The notes under the pieces: model-generated
What the model was told of the DNA's origin: nothing
Seen by the model: the letters and a program-made list of their open reading frames with translations, nothing else
The model's database searches: none
From: Streptomyces sp. NRRL F-5630
GTDB lineage: Bacteria; Actinomycetota; Actinomycetes; Streptomycetales; Streptomycetaceae
Length of the DNA: 64,000 bases
NCBI RefSeq assembly: GCF_000719475.1
Contig: NZ_JOGO01000010.1
Span: 1-64,000, forward strand
Reading direction: 5' to 3'
Position numbers and translations under genes: made by a program
In this document: one piece after another, positions 26,810-34,660 of the stretch
How the letters are laid out: each line of letters starts with the position of its first letter
Numbering within the stretch: position 1 is the first letter of the stretch

Positions 26810-27298
26810 GTGGTCAGTCGTAGCTCAGAATCCAGGGCCGGTAGCGGCAGCTCATCGATCGATGCCGTGTCACTGGCGATCATCGAACAACTCCAGGAGG
26901 ACGGCAGACGCCCGTATGCGGCGATCGGCAAGGCCGTGGGCCTCTCCGAGGCGGCGGTGCGCCAACGCGTGCAGAAACTGCTCGACCAGGGCGTCATGCA
27001 GATCGTCGCGGTCACCGACCCGCTGACCGTGGGCTTCCGGCGGCAGGCGATGGTCGGCATCAACGTCGAGGGCGACCTCGACCCCGTGGCCGACGCCCTC
27101 GCCGCGATGCAGGAGGTCGAGTACGTCGTCCTCACCGCCGGCTCCTTCGACCTGCTCGCCGAAATCGTATGCGAGGACGACGACCACCTTCTCGATGTGA
27201 TCAACAGACGGATCCGCACGCTCCCCGGAGTGCGTTCCACCGAGAGCTTCGTCTACCTGAAGCTCAAGAAGCAGACCTACATGTGGGGAACCCGATAG
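26810..27298 (+). CDS. Lrp/AsnC-family transcriptional regulator
   Basis: About 162 residues: an N-terminal winged-helix DNA-binding part (DAVSLAIIEQLQEDGRRPYAAIGKAVGLSEAAVRQRVQKLLDQGVM) and a C-terminal RAM ligand-binding domain (VGINVEGDLDPVADALAAMQEVEYVVLTAGSFDLLAEIVCEDDDHL). The downstream aminotransferase starts 2 bp after its stop, so they are one transcript. In S. coelicolor a regulator of this type next to an aminotransferase has, as I recall, been described as a repressor of polyamine utilisation; that this is the same protein is an inference. The start is uncertain: GTG at 26810 is preferred on length, ATG at 26738 is in frame. Confidence 0.85.
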   Translation: MVSRSSESRAGSGSSSIDAVSLAIIEQLQEDGRRPYAAIGKAVGLSEAAVRQRVQKLLDQGVMQIVAVTDPLTVGFRRQAMVGINVEGDLDPVADALAAMQEVEYVVLTAGSFDLLAEIVCEDDDHLLDVINRRIRTLPGVRSTESFVYLKLKKQTYMWGTR

Positions 27299-27300
27299 CC

Positions 27301-28662
27301 GTGAGCAAGGACCTCTCCCGAACCGCGTACGACCACCTGTGGATGCACTTCACCCGCATGTCGTCGTACGAGAACGCGCCCGTCCCCACGATCGTGCGGG
27401 GCGAGGGCACCTACATCTACGACGACCAGGGCAGGCGCTATCTGGACGGACTGGCGGGCCTCTTCGTGGTCCAGGCCGGCCACGGGCGCGCCGAACTGGC
27501 GGAGGCGGCGCACCGCCAGGCGAAAGACCTCGCGTTCTTCCCCATCTGGTCCTACGCGCACCCCTCCGCGATCCAGCTCGCCGAACGCCTCGCCCACCAC
27601 GCCCCGGGCGACCTCAACAAGGTCTTCTTCACGACCGGCGGCGGCGAGGCCGTCGAAACCGCCTGGAAGCTCGCCAAGCAGTACTACAAGCTCACCGGCA
27701 AGCCGACCAAGCACAAGGTCATCTCACGCGCCGTCGCCTACCACGGCACGCCGCAGGGCGCGCTCTCGATCACCGGTCTGCCCGCCCTCAAGGCGCCGTT
27801 CGAGCCGCTCGTACCGGGCGCGCACAAGGTCCCCAACACCAACATCTACCGTGCGCCGCTCTTCGGCGACGACCCCGAGGCGTTCGGGCGCTGGGCCGCC
27901 GACCAGATCGAGCAGCAGATCCTCTTCGAGGGCGCCGACACGGTCGCGGCCGTCTTCCTCGAACCGGTCCAGAACGCCGGCGGCTGCTTCCCACCGCCGC
28001 CCGGCTACTTCCAGCGCGTACGGGAGATCTGCGACCAGTACGACGTCCTCCTCGTCTCGGACGAGGTGATCTGCGCCTTCGGCCGCCTCGGCACGATGTT
28101 CGCGTGCGACAAGTTCGACTACGTGCCGGACATGATCACCTGCGCGAAGGGCATGACCTCCGGCTACTCGCCGATAGGCGCCTGCATCGTCTCCGACCGC
28201 CTCGCGGAGCCCTTCTACCGGGGCGACAACACCTTCCTGCACGGCTACACCTTCGGCGGCCACCCCGTCTCCGCCGCCGTCGCCCTCGCCAACCTCGACA
28301 TTTTCGAGCGCGAGAACCTCAACCAGCACGTCCTCGACAACGAGGCCGCCTTCCTCGGCACCCTGGACAAGCTCCGCGACCTCCCCATCGTCGGCGACGT
28401 CCGCGGCAACGGCTTCTTCTACGGCATCGAGCTCGTGAAGGACAAGGCCACCAAGGAGACCTTCACCGAAGAGGAGAGCGAGCGCGTCCTCTACGGCTTC
28501 GTCTCCAAGAAGCTCTACGAGTACGGCCTGTACTGCCGCGCGGACGACCGCGGCGACCCGGTCATCCAGCTCTCGCCCCCGCTCGTCTCCGACCAGTCCA
28601 CCTTCGACGAGATCGAGGGCATCGTCCGCCAGGTCCTCACCGAGGCATGGACGAAGATCTGA
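27301..28662 (+). CDS. Class III PLP aminotransferase, probable polyamine/omega-amino acid transaminase
   Basis: A 453-residue class III aminotransferase. PLP contacts: TTGGGEAVETAWKLAKQYY, Asp254 in VSDEVICAFGRLG, Schiff-base Lys283 in TCAKGMTSGYSPIGA. WMHFTRMSSYE near the start and the YCRADDRGDPVIQLSPPL tail are typical of the putrescine/beta-alanine-pyruvate transaminase group rather than of classical GabT. It likely removes a terminal amino group from putrescine, cadaverine or a related amine to an aldehyde, passed to the divergent aldehyde dehydrogenase. The start is GTG at 27301, immediately after the lrp stop. Confidence 0.88.
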   Translation: MSKDLSRTAYDHLWMHFTRMSSYENAPVPTIVRGEGTYIYDDQGRRYLDGLAGLFVVQAGHGRAELAEAAHRQAKDLAFFPIWSYAHPSAIQLAERLAHHAPGDLNKVFFTTGGGEAVETAWKLAKQYYKLTGKPTKHKVISRAVAYHGTPQGALSITGLPALKAPFEPLVPGAHKVPNTNIYRAPLFGDDPEAFGRWAADQIEQQILFEGADTVAAVFLEPVQNAGGCFPPPPGYFQRVREICDQYDVLLVSDEVICAFGRLGTMFACDKFDYVPDMITCAKGMTSGYSPIGACIVSDRLAEPFYRGDNTFLHGYTFGGHPVSAAVALANLDIFERENLNQHVLDNEAAFLGTLDKLRDLPIVGDVRGNGFFYGIELVKDKATKETFTEEESERVLYGFVSKKLYEYGLYCRADDRGDPVIQLSPPLVSDQSTFDEIEGIVRQVLTEAWTKI

Positions 28663-29415
28663 CCCGGCTCCCGCGCATCCCCTCCCGGCCCCGACTCACT
28701 CTTGCGGGTGAGAACGGGGCTGGCGTGTTTCTGGAGGGCGAAGCGCGTCGGTGGGCGCGGCATGAGGCGACGGCGGCGCGACGACGCGCCGGGGGGCGAC
28801 GTCAGGTACCCGACGTCAGAGGCGCGCGAGAGCATGGGGAGTGGGCTTGACGTCGGGTGCGCGCGACGCAGGCGGCGCGGGTACGCGGCGCGACGCCAGC
28901 GATCGCGACGGCACGCAGCGTGGGACACCCACGCGACGTGGGACCCGAACGCGACGTCGTGGCATCTACGCCGCGTACTCGACCTACGACGGGGCACAGC
29001 GCACGCGACGTGGCGGCGCGACGTGACGCGACACGGCGCGACGTCGCGCACCTCGTACGCGGCGTGACGCGCCCGCACGCGACGTGAGGGGCCACGCCAC
29101 GTGACGTGCCGCCGACCGCGACGGGCCCGCGACTCCGGGACCGCGTGAGGCGGCGACGTCGCGCCGGCAGGCTCCGCGCCGCCGCGTCCGCCGACCACCC
29201 GCACCGCGCGACGTCGCGACGTGCCTCGGATGGCGCGCGGCGCCGCACGTCGCGTGTTACGTTCCAGGCGATTTAGGGACGAACAACGCGATCTTTGCGA
29301 CGGGTCGGGTACGGACGCGACGTCGGCCCACCAGCAGGCGGTACGCCACCCGTCGCGGCGAGCGCCCGACGCCGCCCCGAATCCGAGGGCCCCGAGCGGA
29401 ACTGAGGTGCACAGC
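28663..29415. repeat. Densest iterated-motif block
   Basis: A 750-bp spacer with no credible gene. Between 28932 and 29323 I count 13 exact CGCGACGT/ACGTCGCG half-sites, including two full CGCGACGTCGCG palindromes (29037-29048, 29207-29218). The sequence between copies is unrelated, so this is not a simple tandem repeat. The end of the block (29260-29415) leads to the ABC gene with GAGGTG 6 nt before its ATG and probably holds its promoter. Confidence 0.85.
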
Positions 29416-30168
29416 ATGGCTGCCCCCTCGCCATCCCCGGCCGACGACGTGCTGCGGGCCGAGGGCCTGCACGTGACCCGTCACGGCTTCCCCGTGCTGA
29501 GCGACGTGACGCTCAGCCTGCGACACGGCGAGATCCTGGCCGTGGGCGGACCACGCGGCAGTGGCCGCTCCACCTTGCTCCGCTGCCTCGCCGGCATGGT
29601 CCGCCCCGACCAGGGCGGCATCTGGTTCGACGGTGCCCCGCTCCACGACCTGTCGACGGCACGGCGCGCCCGTGTGCGTCGCGACCACTTCGGCTGGCTG
29701 GAGGAGACACCGCACCTGACCCCGGAGCTCACCGCCTGGGAGAACGCCGCGCTGCCCCTTCTCCTGCGCGGCGTCCCGCACCGCGCCGCACGCGACGTCG
29801 CGACGGAGTGGCTGACACGCCTCGACGTCGCCCCGTGCGCGCGACGCCGCCCCCATGCCCTCACCCACCTGGAGCAACACCGCGTCGCGATGGCCCGCGC
29901 ACTCGCCGGCACCCCCGCGCTCCTCTTCGCCGACGAGCCGACCGCCACCCTTCCCTCCGCCGACCGCGCCGTCCTGCTGCGCACGCTCGTCACCGCGGCA
30001 CGCACGCACGGCATCAGCATGGTCCTCACGACCCACGGCGACGAAGCGGCCGAACTCGCGGACCGCTCCGTCTCCCTGCGCGACGGACGCCTCGACCACG
30101 CGTCGCCCGTTTCCGGCGACGTTCCCGGTACGGAAGAGGGGAAAGCGACGTGCTCAGTCTCCGTCTAG
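29416..30168 (+). CDS. ABC transporter ATP-binding protein with atypical motifs
   Basis: A 250-residue ABC ATPase-like protein of the LolD/MacB-like group. The nucleotide site is unusual: the P-loop reads GPRGSGRST with Arg51 where Lys is standard, and the LSGGQ signature is replaced by LTHLEQHRVAMARAL. Walker B (LLFADEPT) and the switch His (LTTHGD) are present. Such divergence suggests low or altered ATPase activity, yet the frame is intact and coupled to a membrane partner. The partner gene starts 19 bp before its stop. GAGGTG precedes the ATG at 29416. Substrate unknown. Confidence 0.8.
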   Translation: MAAPSPSPADDVLRAEGLHVTRHGFPVLSDVTLSLRHGEILAVGGPRGSGRSTLLRCLAGMVRPDQGGIWFDGAPLHDLSTARRARVRRDHFGWLEETPHLTPELTAWENAALPLLLRGVPHRAARDVATEWLTRLDVAPCARRRPHALTHLEQHRVAMARALAGTPALLFADEPTATLPSADRAVLLRTLVTAARTHGISMVLTTHGDEAAELADRSVSLRDGRLDHASPVSGDVPGTEEGKATCSVSV

Positions 30169-31295
30169 TACGCGGCGGCAGGCCGCTCGTCCAGGCGCGA
30201 CGTCTCCTCGTGAGCGCGGCGTCGGCGGGCACTGGCTTCCTTCTCCTGGCCGCCCTCGGGCACGCCCTGTCGCACGACGGCGCGGCAAGCTCGGTCCGGC
30301 GCCTCGCATGGTGCCTCCTCCCACTGGCCTCCACGGTGTACGTCGCGATCGCCGTCGCCCGCACCGACCCCGCGCTCCGTCCCGAACGCGGCCAACCGCC
30401 CTACGGTCTCACCGCCCGCGGCCTGCGCCTGCTCACGGGCACAGCCACCGCGGCGTTCTGCGCCCTGGGCTCCGTCGCCGCCCTGGTCCTCTTCCTCCTC
30501 GGCCGCGGCAGCCTCGGCGTCCACCCCGTGGGGGACGATGGCGCGAAGGCTCTGGGATCCGGCTTCGCCCTCCCCGTCGCGGCCGTCCTCACGCTCCTCA
30601 TCCTCGTCCCCGTCGTGACCGCGGCGGCGGCCGCGGCTCTCGCTCCCGTCCCCGCCACGCCGGGAACGGCGCGCGTGACGCCGCCCGCGACATCGGCGCC
30701 CCCGGGCCTGCCCTGGGGCGTCGCGCTGCTCGGGGCCGGGTTCGCGGTACGCGCCACACTCGGCGAGGGAACGGCCGGCCTCTCCGCCAAAGCCCTCGCG
30801 GGACGAGGCGACGTTCCGGGCGGCGTCGTGGCCGGCTGGGCGCTGATCGCCGCGGGACTCGCTGTCGCCGGTCCGGGGATCACCTGGCTGTGCGGCAGGC
30901 TGCTGCAGGCGGGCCGTCCCGGTGCCGTACGCCTCCTCGCGGGACGCGGCCTCCAAGAGGAGGCGCGCCGCGTCGGCCGCCCCTTCGGCGTCGCGATCGC
31001 GGTGGGTGCCGCGCTCGCCGCGGCGTACGGCGGCGACGCGACGTACAAGGCGACGGGACCGCTCGCGGCACTCGGCGTCGGCCTCGTGGTGGGCTGCACC
31101 GCGATCGGGCTGCTGCTGGCCGCCGTCGAGTCGCGGCAGGCCCGTACGGACATCACCGCGGCGCTCGCGCAGTCGGGCACGCCCGCCGCGACGCTCCGGA
31201 CCGCCGTGGCCGTTCGTGCGGGTGCCGTGCTGCTGACGCTGCTCCCGCTGACCTGGGCCGTCGCGCTGCTCGCGACCTTGCCGGTCGGCCACTGA
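30150..31295 (+). CDS. ABC transporter-associated multi-pass membrane protein
   Basis: About 381 residues with some eight to nine hydrophobic segments. The start is GTG at 30150 with GAGGGG 8 nt upstream, overlapping the ATPase gene by 19 bp. The layout (one coupled ATPase and one large membrane protein containing a late GLGLVVGCTAIGLLLAAVESRQARTD-like region) resembles FtsX-like or other export permeases of the macrolide/lipoprotein type, but the periplasmic core domain of FtsX proteins is not recognisable. Function unknown. I call it a permease only by context. Confidence 0.7.
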   Translation: MLSLRLVRGGRPLVQARRLLVSAASAGTGFLLLAALGHALSHDGAASSVRRLAWCLLPLASTVYVAIAVARTDPALRPERGQPPYGLTARGLRLLTGTATAAFCALGSVAALVLFLLGRGSLGVHPVGDDGAKALGSGFALPVAAVLTLLILVPVVTAAAAAALAPVPATPGTARVTPPATSAPPGLPWGVALLGAGFAVRATLGEGTAGLSAKALAGRGDVPGGVVAGWALIAAGLAVAGPGITWLCGRLLQAGRPGAVRLLAGRGLQEEARRVGRPFGVAIAVGAALAAAYGGDATYKATGPLAALGVGLVVGCTAIGLLLAAVESRQARTDITAALAQSGTPAATLRTAVAVRAGAVLLTLLPLTWAVALLATLPVGH

Positions 31296-31463
31296 CGCGT
31301 ACGCGGTCCGCATCGAACGCCGCAGCGCGGCAGCGATGAGTTCCGTCACGCGCCGCAGTCATCACCGGCATACGGGCCTCCGGACATGGCACGGCACTCG
31401 CCGCGGCATGTCCGGGGCGTGCTACGAGCACCGTCGCCGCTTTTCCCTACCCCGGAGAATCCG

Positions 31464-31880
31464 ATGAGTTACCAGCAGATGATCTTCGTCAATCTCGTCG
31501 TCAACGATCTCGCCATGTCGAAGAAGTTCTTCACCGAGCTGGGCTTTCGCCTCAACGAGCAGTTCAGCGACGAGCAGACCGCGAGTGTGGTCATCAGCGA
31601 CACGATCATCGCCATGCTGCACACACGGGAGCGCTTCGCGCAGTTCACCCCCGCGGGCAAGACACCGGCGGATGCCACAGCGACGACCGAGATACTGCTG
31701 ACGCTCAGTGCGCGCAGCCGCGAAGAGGCCGACATGCTCGCCGACCGCGCGCTCGCCTCCGGCGGCAGCCCCGCGCGGGAGGCCGAGGACCACGGCTTCA
31801 TGTACGGCCGCTCCTTCACCGACCCCGACGGCCACGTCTGGGAGGTCGTATGGATGGACCCCGCCCAGGTCGAGGACTGA
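31464..31880 (+). CDS. VOC-family (glyoxalase/bleomycin resistance-like) protein
   Basis: A 138-residue single-domain vicinal oxygen chelate protein: two beta-alpha-beta-beta-beta units, MIFVNLVVNDLAMSKKFFTELGFRLN and the closing RSFTDPDGHVWEVVWMDP. VOC proteins bind a metal and act as isomerases, dioxygenases or drug-binding proteins. The exact substrate is not predictable. GGAGA lies before ATG 31464. Immediately after its stop (31885-31896) is a motif copy and then the IS110 element, so any downstream cotranscribed gene would have been separated by the insertion. Confidence 0.85.
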   Translation: MSYQQMIFVNLVVNDLAMSKKFFTELGFRLNEQFSDEQTASVVISDTIIAMLHTRERFAQFTPAGKTPADATATTEILLTLSARSREEADMLADRALASGGSPAREAEDHGFMYGRSFTDPDGHVWEVVWMDPAQVED

Positions 31881-31929
31881 ACCACGCGACGTCGCGCTAC
31901 CGAGCGGGGGGGTGCCTCTATGTCCTTCG

Positions 31930-33132
31930 TCAAGCGAGGCGGGGGGTTCGGGGTTCGTAGAAGGTGCCGTTGCGGAGCATCGCGAACAGGACGTTGATCC
32001 GCTGGCGGGCGAGGCGGAGGAGGGCTTGCGTGTGGGTCTTTCCTCTGGCTCGGCATTTGTCGTAGTAGGTGCGGGAGGCTGGGTCGTGCAGGGCGGCGAA
32101 TGCGGACAGGAACATTGCGCGTTTGAGTTGCCGGTTGCCGCCTCGGGGAGCGTGTTCGCCGTGGATCGAGGTCCCTGAGGACTGCGTGGTCGGGGCGAGG
32201 CCGGCGTAGGAGGCGAGGTGGGCGGCAGTGGGGAAGCTGGTGCCGTCGCCGACGGTGACCAGCAATGTGGCGGCGGTCCTGACGCCGACGCCGGGCAGCG
32301 ACGTCAGGACCTTGGAAAGAGGGTGGTCCTCCAGCAGGGCTGTGATCTGGGCTTCCGTCGCCCGGCGTTGTTCGTGGACGGCGCTGAGCGAGCGGGCCAG
32401 TGACGGGATCACCATGTCGAGGGTGCCGGTGCCGGGGACCACGACGGTCTGTTCGTCGAGCGCGTCGAAGACTTCGTCGATCAGCCGTTTCGCCATGCGC
32501 GGGGCCTTGGGCCGGATGACCTCGACGAGCTTGCGGCGGCCGGCCTTTCGCAAGCTGGCGGGGGATCCGTAGCGTTCCAGCAGCCAGGTCACGGCCTGAT
32601 GGTCCAGGCGTGGCCCCAGGACGCGTTCCAGCGACGGGTGGAACTGGGTGAGCAGGCCGCGGATCCGGTTGCTGGTGCGGGTGGCCTCGGCCGCCAGGTC
32701 CTGATCGAAGCCGACGAGGACGGTGAGCTCGGCGGCAATCTCGTCGGTCAGCTCCAGCGAGCGCAGGGTGTGGGGCATGGTGCGGGCCGCGTCGGCGATC
32801 ACGGCCGCGTCGCGGGCGTCGGTTTTGGCCTCGCCGGGGTAGAGGTCGGCGATCCCCCGCATCGAAAGACCCGGCAGATAGGCGACCTGGCAGCCCGTGC
32901 CGCGGGCCACCGTCAGCGGCAGGGCGCCGATCGAGGCGGGCTGGTCCACGATCACCAGGACAGTGCCGAACTTCTCACGGAGCTTGTCGAAGACCTCTCT
33001 CAGCTTCGGTTCGGTGTTGGGCAGCTGCTTGTCGAAGACCTTCTTGCCGGCCGGGGTGAGACCGTGGCCGTGATGGTTCGTCTTGCCGACGTCCAGGCCG
33101 AGGAAGACGCCTATCTCGTCGCTGTCGTGCAA
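31930..33132 (-). CDS. IS110-family transposase (DEDD recombinase)
   Basis: About 400 residues. The N-terminal RuvC-like DEDD domain has Asp14 in FLGLDVGKTNHHG, Asp63 in VIVDQPASIG, and Asp105/Asp108 in KTDARDAAVIADAA. A coiled-coil middle follows. The C-terminal Transposase_20 domain (LTSLPGVGVRTAATLLVTVG, SYAGLAPTTQSSGTSIHGEHAPRGG) carries the catalytic serine region. The frame is complete, so the element may be active. I place the start at TTG 33132 (LHDSDEIGVFLG) because GGGAGG lies 6 nt upstream and relatives begin there. Upstream codons belong to the non-coding RNA end. Confidence 0.9.
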   Translation of the reverse strand: MHDSDEIGVFLGLDVGKTNHHGHGLTPAGKKVFDKQLPNTEPKLREVFDKLREKFGTVLVIVDQPASIGALPLTVARGTGCQVAYLPGLSMRGIADLYPGEAKTDARDAAVIADAARTMPHTLRSLELTDEIAAELTVLVGFDQDLAAEATRTSNRIRGLLTQFHPSLERVLGPRLDHQAVTWLLERYGSPASLRKAGRRKLVEVIRPKAPRMAKRLIDEVFDALDEQTVVVPGTGTLDMVIPSLARSLSAVHEQRRATEAQITALLEDHPLSKVLTSLPGVGVRTAATLLVTVGDGTSFPTAAHLASYAGLAPTTQSSGTSIHGEHAPRGGNRQLKRAMFLSAFAALHDPASRTYYDKCRARGKTHTQALLRLARQRINVLFAMLRNGTFYEPRTPRLA

Positions 33133-33189
33133 GCCGTCCTCCCGAACGGATGTTGTGCGTGCTGGCCTGGGCGTTGGCGTCGTGCGCGC

Positions 33190-33385
33190 ATCCACGTTAT
33201 GCAGACCTGCCGCCCGTACGCGGCCGGGCGTTGCACTCGGCCGGGCGGTAGTCGGACCTCTCATCAGCGTCTCCAACGGCGCCTCTCGGGCCCGGTGGCA
33301 CCACCCCCCAGGTCATCGGTTCGACAGGGGGAACCAGCCATGCCGGGCCCGGAGGCCAGCGGTCCTCTTGCAGGACCGCGAAAAA
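33190..33385 (-). ncRNA. Putative IS110 bridge RNA
   Basis: Read on the transposase strand the non-coding end folds into consecutive hairpins. First is a perfect 8-bp stem (33372-33379 with 33359-33366, 5-nt loop). Next is a 9-bp stem (33343-33351 with 33287-33295) holding an internal loop and a 5-bp inner stem (33327-33331 with 33305-33309) with a 17-nt apical loop. Then a 6-bp stem (33225-33230 with 33211-33216). In IS621 a bridge RNA with a 5' stem-loop and two internal loops, encoded just upstream of the recombinase, base-pairs with target and donor DNA. Position and shape agree; exact ends and guide loops are not established. Confidence 0.6.
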
Positions 33386-33397
33386 CATAACGGGGGC

Positions 33398-33508
33398 ACG
33401 CGACGTCGCGTCGAACGAAGTGGCGTCGCACGCGACGTCGCGCCAGGCCCACCGACGTCGCGTGTGGCGTCGCCACCATACGGACGTGGCGTGGCACGCG
33501 TCGTGGCG
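33398..33508. repeat. Iterated-motif block next to the IS end
   Basis: At least three CGCGACGTCGCG or near-complete copies lie within 110 bp (33400-33470), between the insertion sequence and the 3' end of thiQ. Confidence 0.7.
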
Positions 33509-34660
33509 CTAGTCCAGCACCACGACGTCCTGGGCGTCGAAGACGACTCCCACACGATCCCCCCGCTCCGGTGCCTCGTGCAACGCACACGTCGCCTCGA
33601 CCTCCGGCGCGTCGCGCGGGCGCAGCCGAAGGGAGACATGGGTGCCGTGGAAAGTCCGTGCCACGACCTCGCACGTTAGCCCTCCGGACTCCCCGACAAG
33701 GCGGACTCCTGCGGGCCGTACGAGCACCGTGTGCTCTCCCGGCGACACCGCGTGGCCCTCCGCCAGGGGCAACCGCCCCCACGCCGTCTCCGCGGCCCCC
33801 CGCGTCACCCGGGCCGGAACCAGATTGCTGAAGCCGAGGAAACGCGCCACGAAGGAATCGGCAGGCCGCCGCCAGACCTCAAGCGGCGCCCCGGATTGCG
33901 CGATCGCCCCGTCACGCATGATGACGACGCGGTCGGCGAGGGCGAACGCCTCGCCCTGATCGTGCGTCACGGCGAGCACCGTGGTGCCCAACGCGGTGAA
34001 CAGTTCACGCAGCTCCTGCACGAGCCGTTCGCGCAGCGTCCTGTCGAGTTGTCCGAAGGGCTCGTCGAGCATCAGCAGGCTCGGCCTGGGCGCGAGCGCG
34101 CGCGCCAGGGCGACGCGCTGCTGCTCGCCGCCCGAGAGAGAACCGACGCCGCGATGCGCCGCGTCCGCCAACCCGACGAGCGAGAGCAACTCGGCCACGC
34201 GCGCCGCGCGCGCGTCGGCCGGTACGCGTCGCATGCGGAGACCGAACGCGACGTTGCCCGCGACGTCGCGCTGCGGAAAGAGCTGATGGTCCTGGAACAT
34301 GAGCCCCACGCCGCGCCGGTGCACCGGTACGTCGCGTTGGTCCTCACCCCCGAGCCACACGCTCCCCGCGTCGAGCGGTTGCAAGCCCGCGACGACGCGC
34401 AGCAACGTCGACTTCCCGCTTCCGCTGGGCCCCAGGACGCAGACCACCTCGTGCGCGCGTACCGACAGGTCCACCGCGTCGAGCGCCGGCCGCCCGTTGC
34501 CGAAACGCACCGTGGCCCCGTCGACCCGCAACGCGGTCCCGTCGCCCGCCTCCTCCTGCCGCGCGCTCACGACGCGTGACGTCGCGGCCCGCCCCGTTCC
34601 CTCGACACGCGCCGAAGCCTCGGCGGCGTCCTCGCGACGTGCACGACTGAAACGCGACAT
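33509..34660 (-). CDS. thiQ: Thiamine ABC transporter ATP-binding protein
   Basis: A 383-residue ABC ATPase: Walker A GPSGSGKST, Q-loop FQDHQLFPQRDV, signature LSGGEQQRVALARAL, Walker B LLMLDEPFGQLD, switch His in VTHDQGEA, and a C-terminal TOBE-like part. It energises the permease encoded upstream. The ATG at 34660 shares one base with the permease stop (TGATG). AAAGGG lies 7 nt upstream. The thiamine assignment comes from the TPP riboswitch heading the operon; on sequence alone iron(III) transport would be equally possible. The N-terminus (about 35 residues, with an ATSRVVSARQEE stretch) is an extension before the ABC domain. Confidence 0.85.
   Translation of the reverse strand: MSRFSRARREDAAEASARVEGTGRAATSRVVSARQEEAGDGTALRVDGATVRFGNGRPALDAVDLSVRAHEVVCVLGPSGSGKSTLLRVVAGLQPLDAGSVWLGGEDQRDVPVHRRGVGLMFQDHQLFPQRDVAGNVAFGLRMRRVPADARAARVAELLSLVGLADAAHRGVGSLSGGEQQRVALARALAPRPSLLMLDEPFGQLDRTLRERLVQELRELFTALGTTVLAVTHDQGEAFALADRVVIMRDGAIAQSGAPLEVWRRPADSFVARFLGFSNLVPARVTRGAAETAWGRLPLAEGHAVSPGEHTVLVRPAGVRLVGESGGLTCEVVARTFHGTHVSLRLRPRDAPEVEATCALHEAPERGDRVGVVFDAQDVVVLD

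Larger units (their letters stand above)
31907..33397 (-). mobile_element. IS110-family insertion sequence
   Basis: About 1.49 kb, containing one intact transposase gene and a long non-coding end upstream of it (33133-33397). No terminal inverted repeats are visible, as expected for IS110. Both ends carry a CCCCCG-type C-run on the minus strand (near 31905-31912 and 33390-33397), which could be part of the core. Dispersed-motif DNA abuts both sides (31885-31896 and from 33398), so the element appears to have entered a motif-bearing spacer. Boundaries are estimated. Confidence 0.75.

Noticed and set aside
28932..29323. CRISPR array
   Set aside because: The repeated unit is only 8-12 bp, spacing is irregular, orientation varies and there are no cas genes.
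28663..29415. Small open frames in the motif block
   Set aside because: Their peptides are only translations of the repeated GCGACGT motif, in several frames and both strands, without start signals.
33310..33330. tRNA T-loop-like GGTTCGA
   Set aside because: No acceptor or anticodon stems can be formed around it. It is the apical loop of the IS110 non-coding RNA fold.
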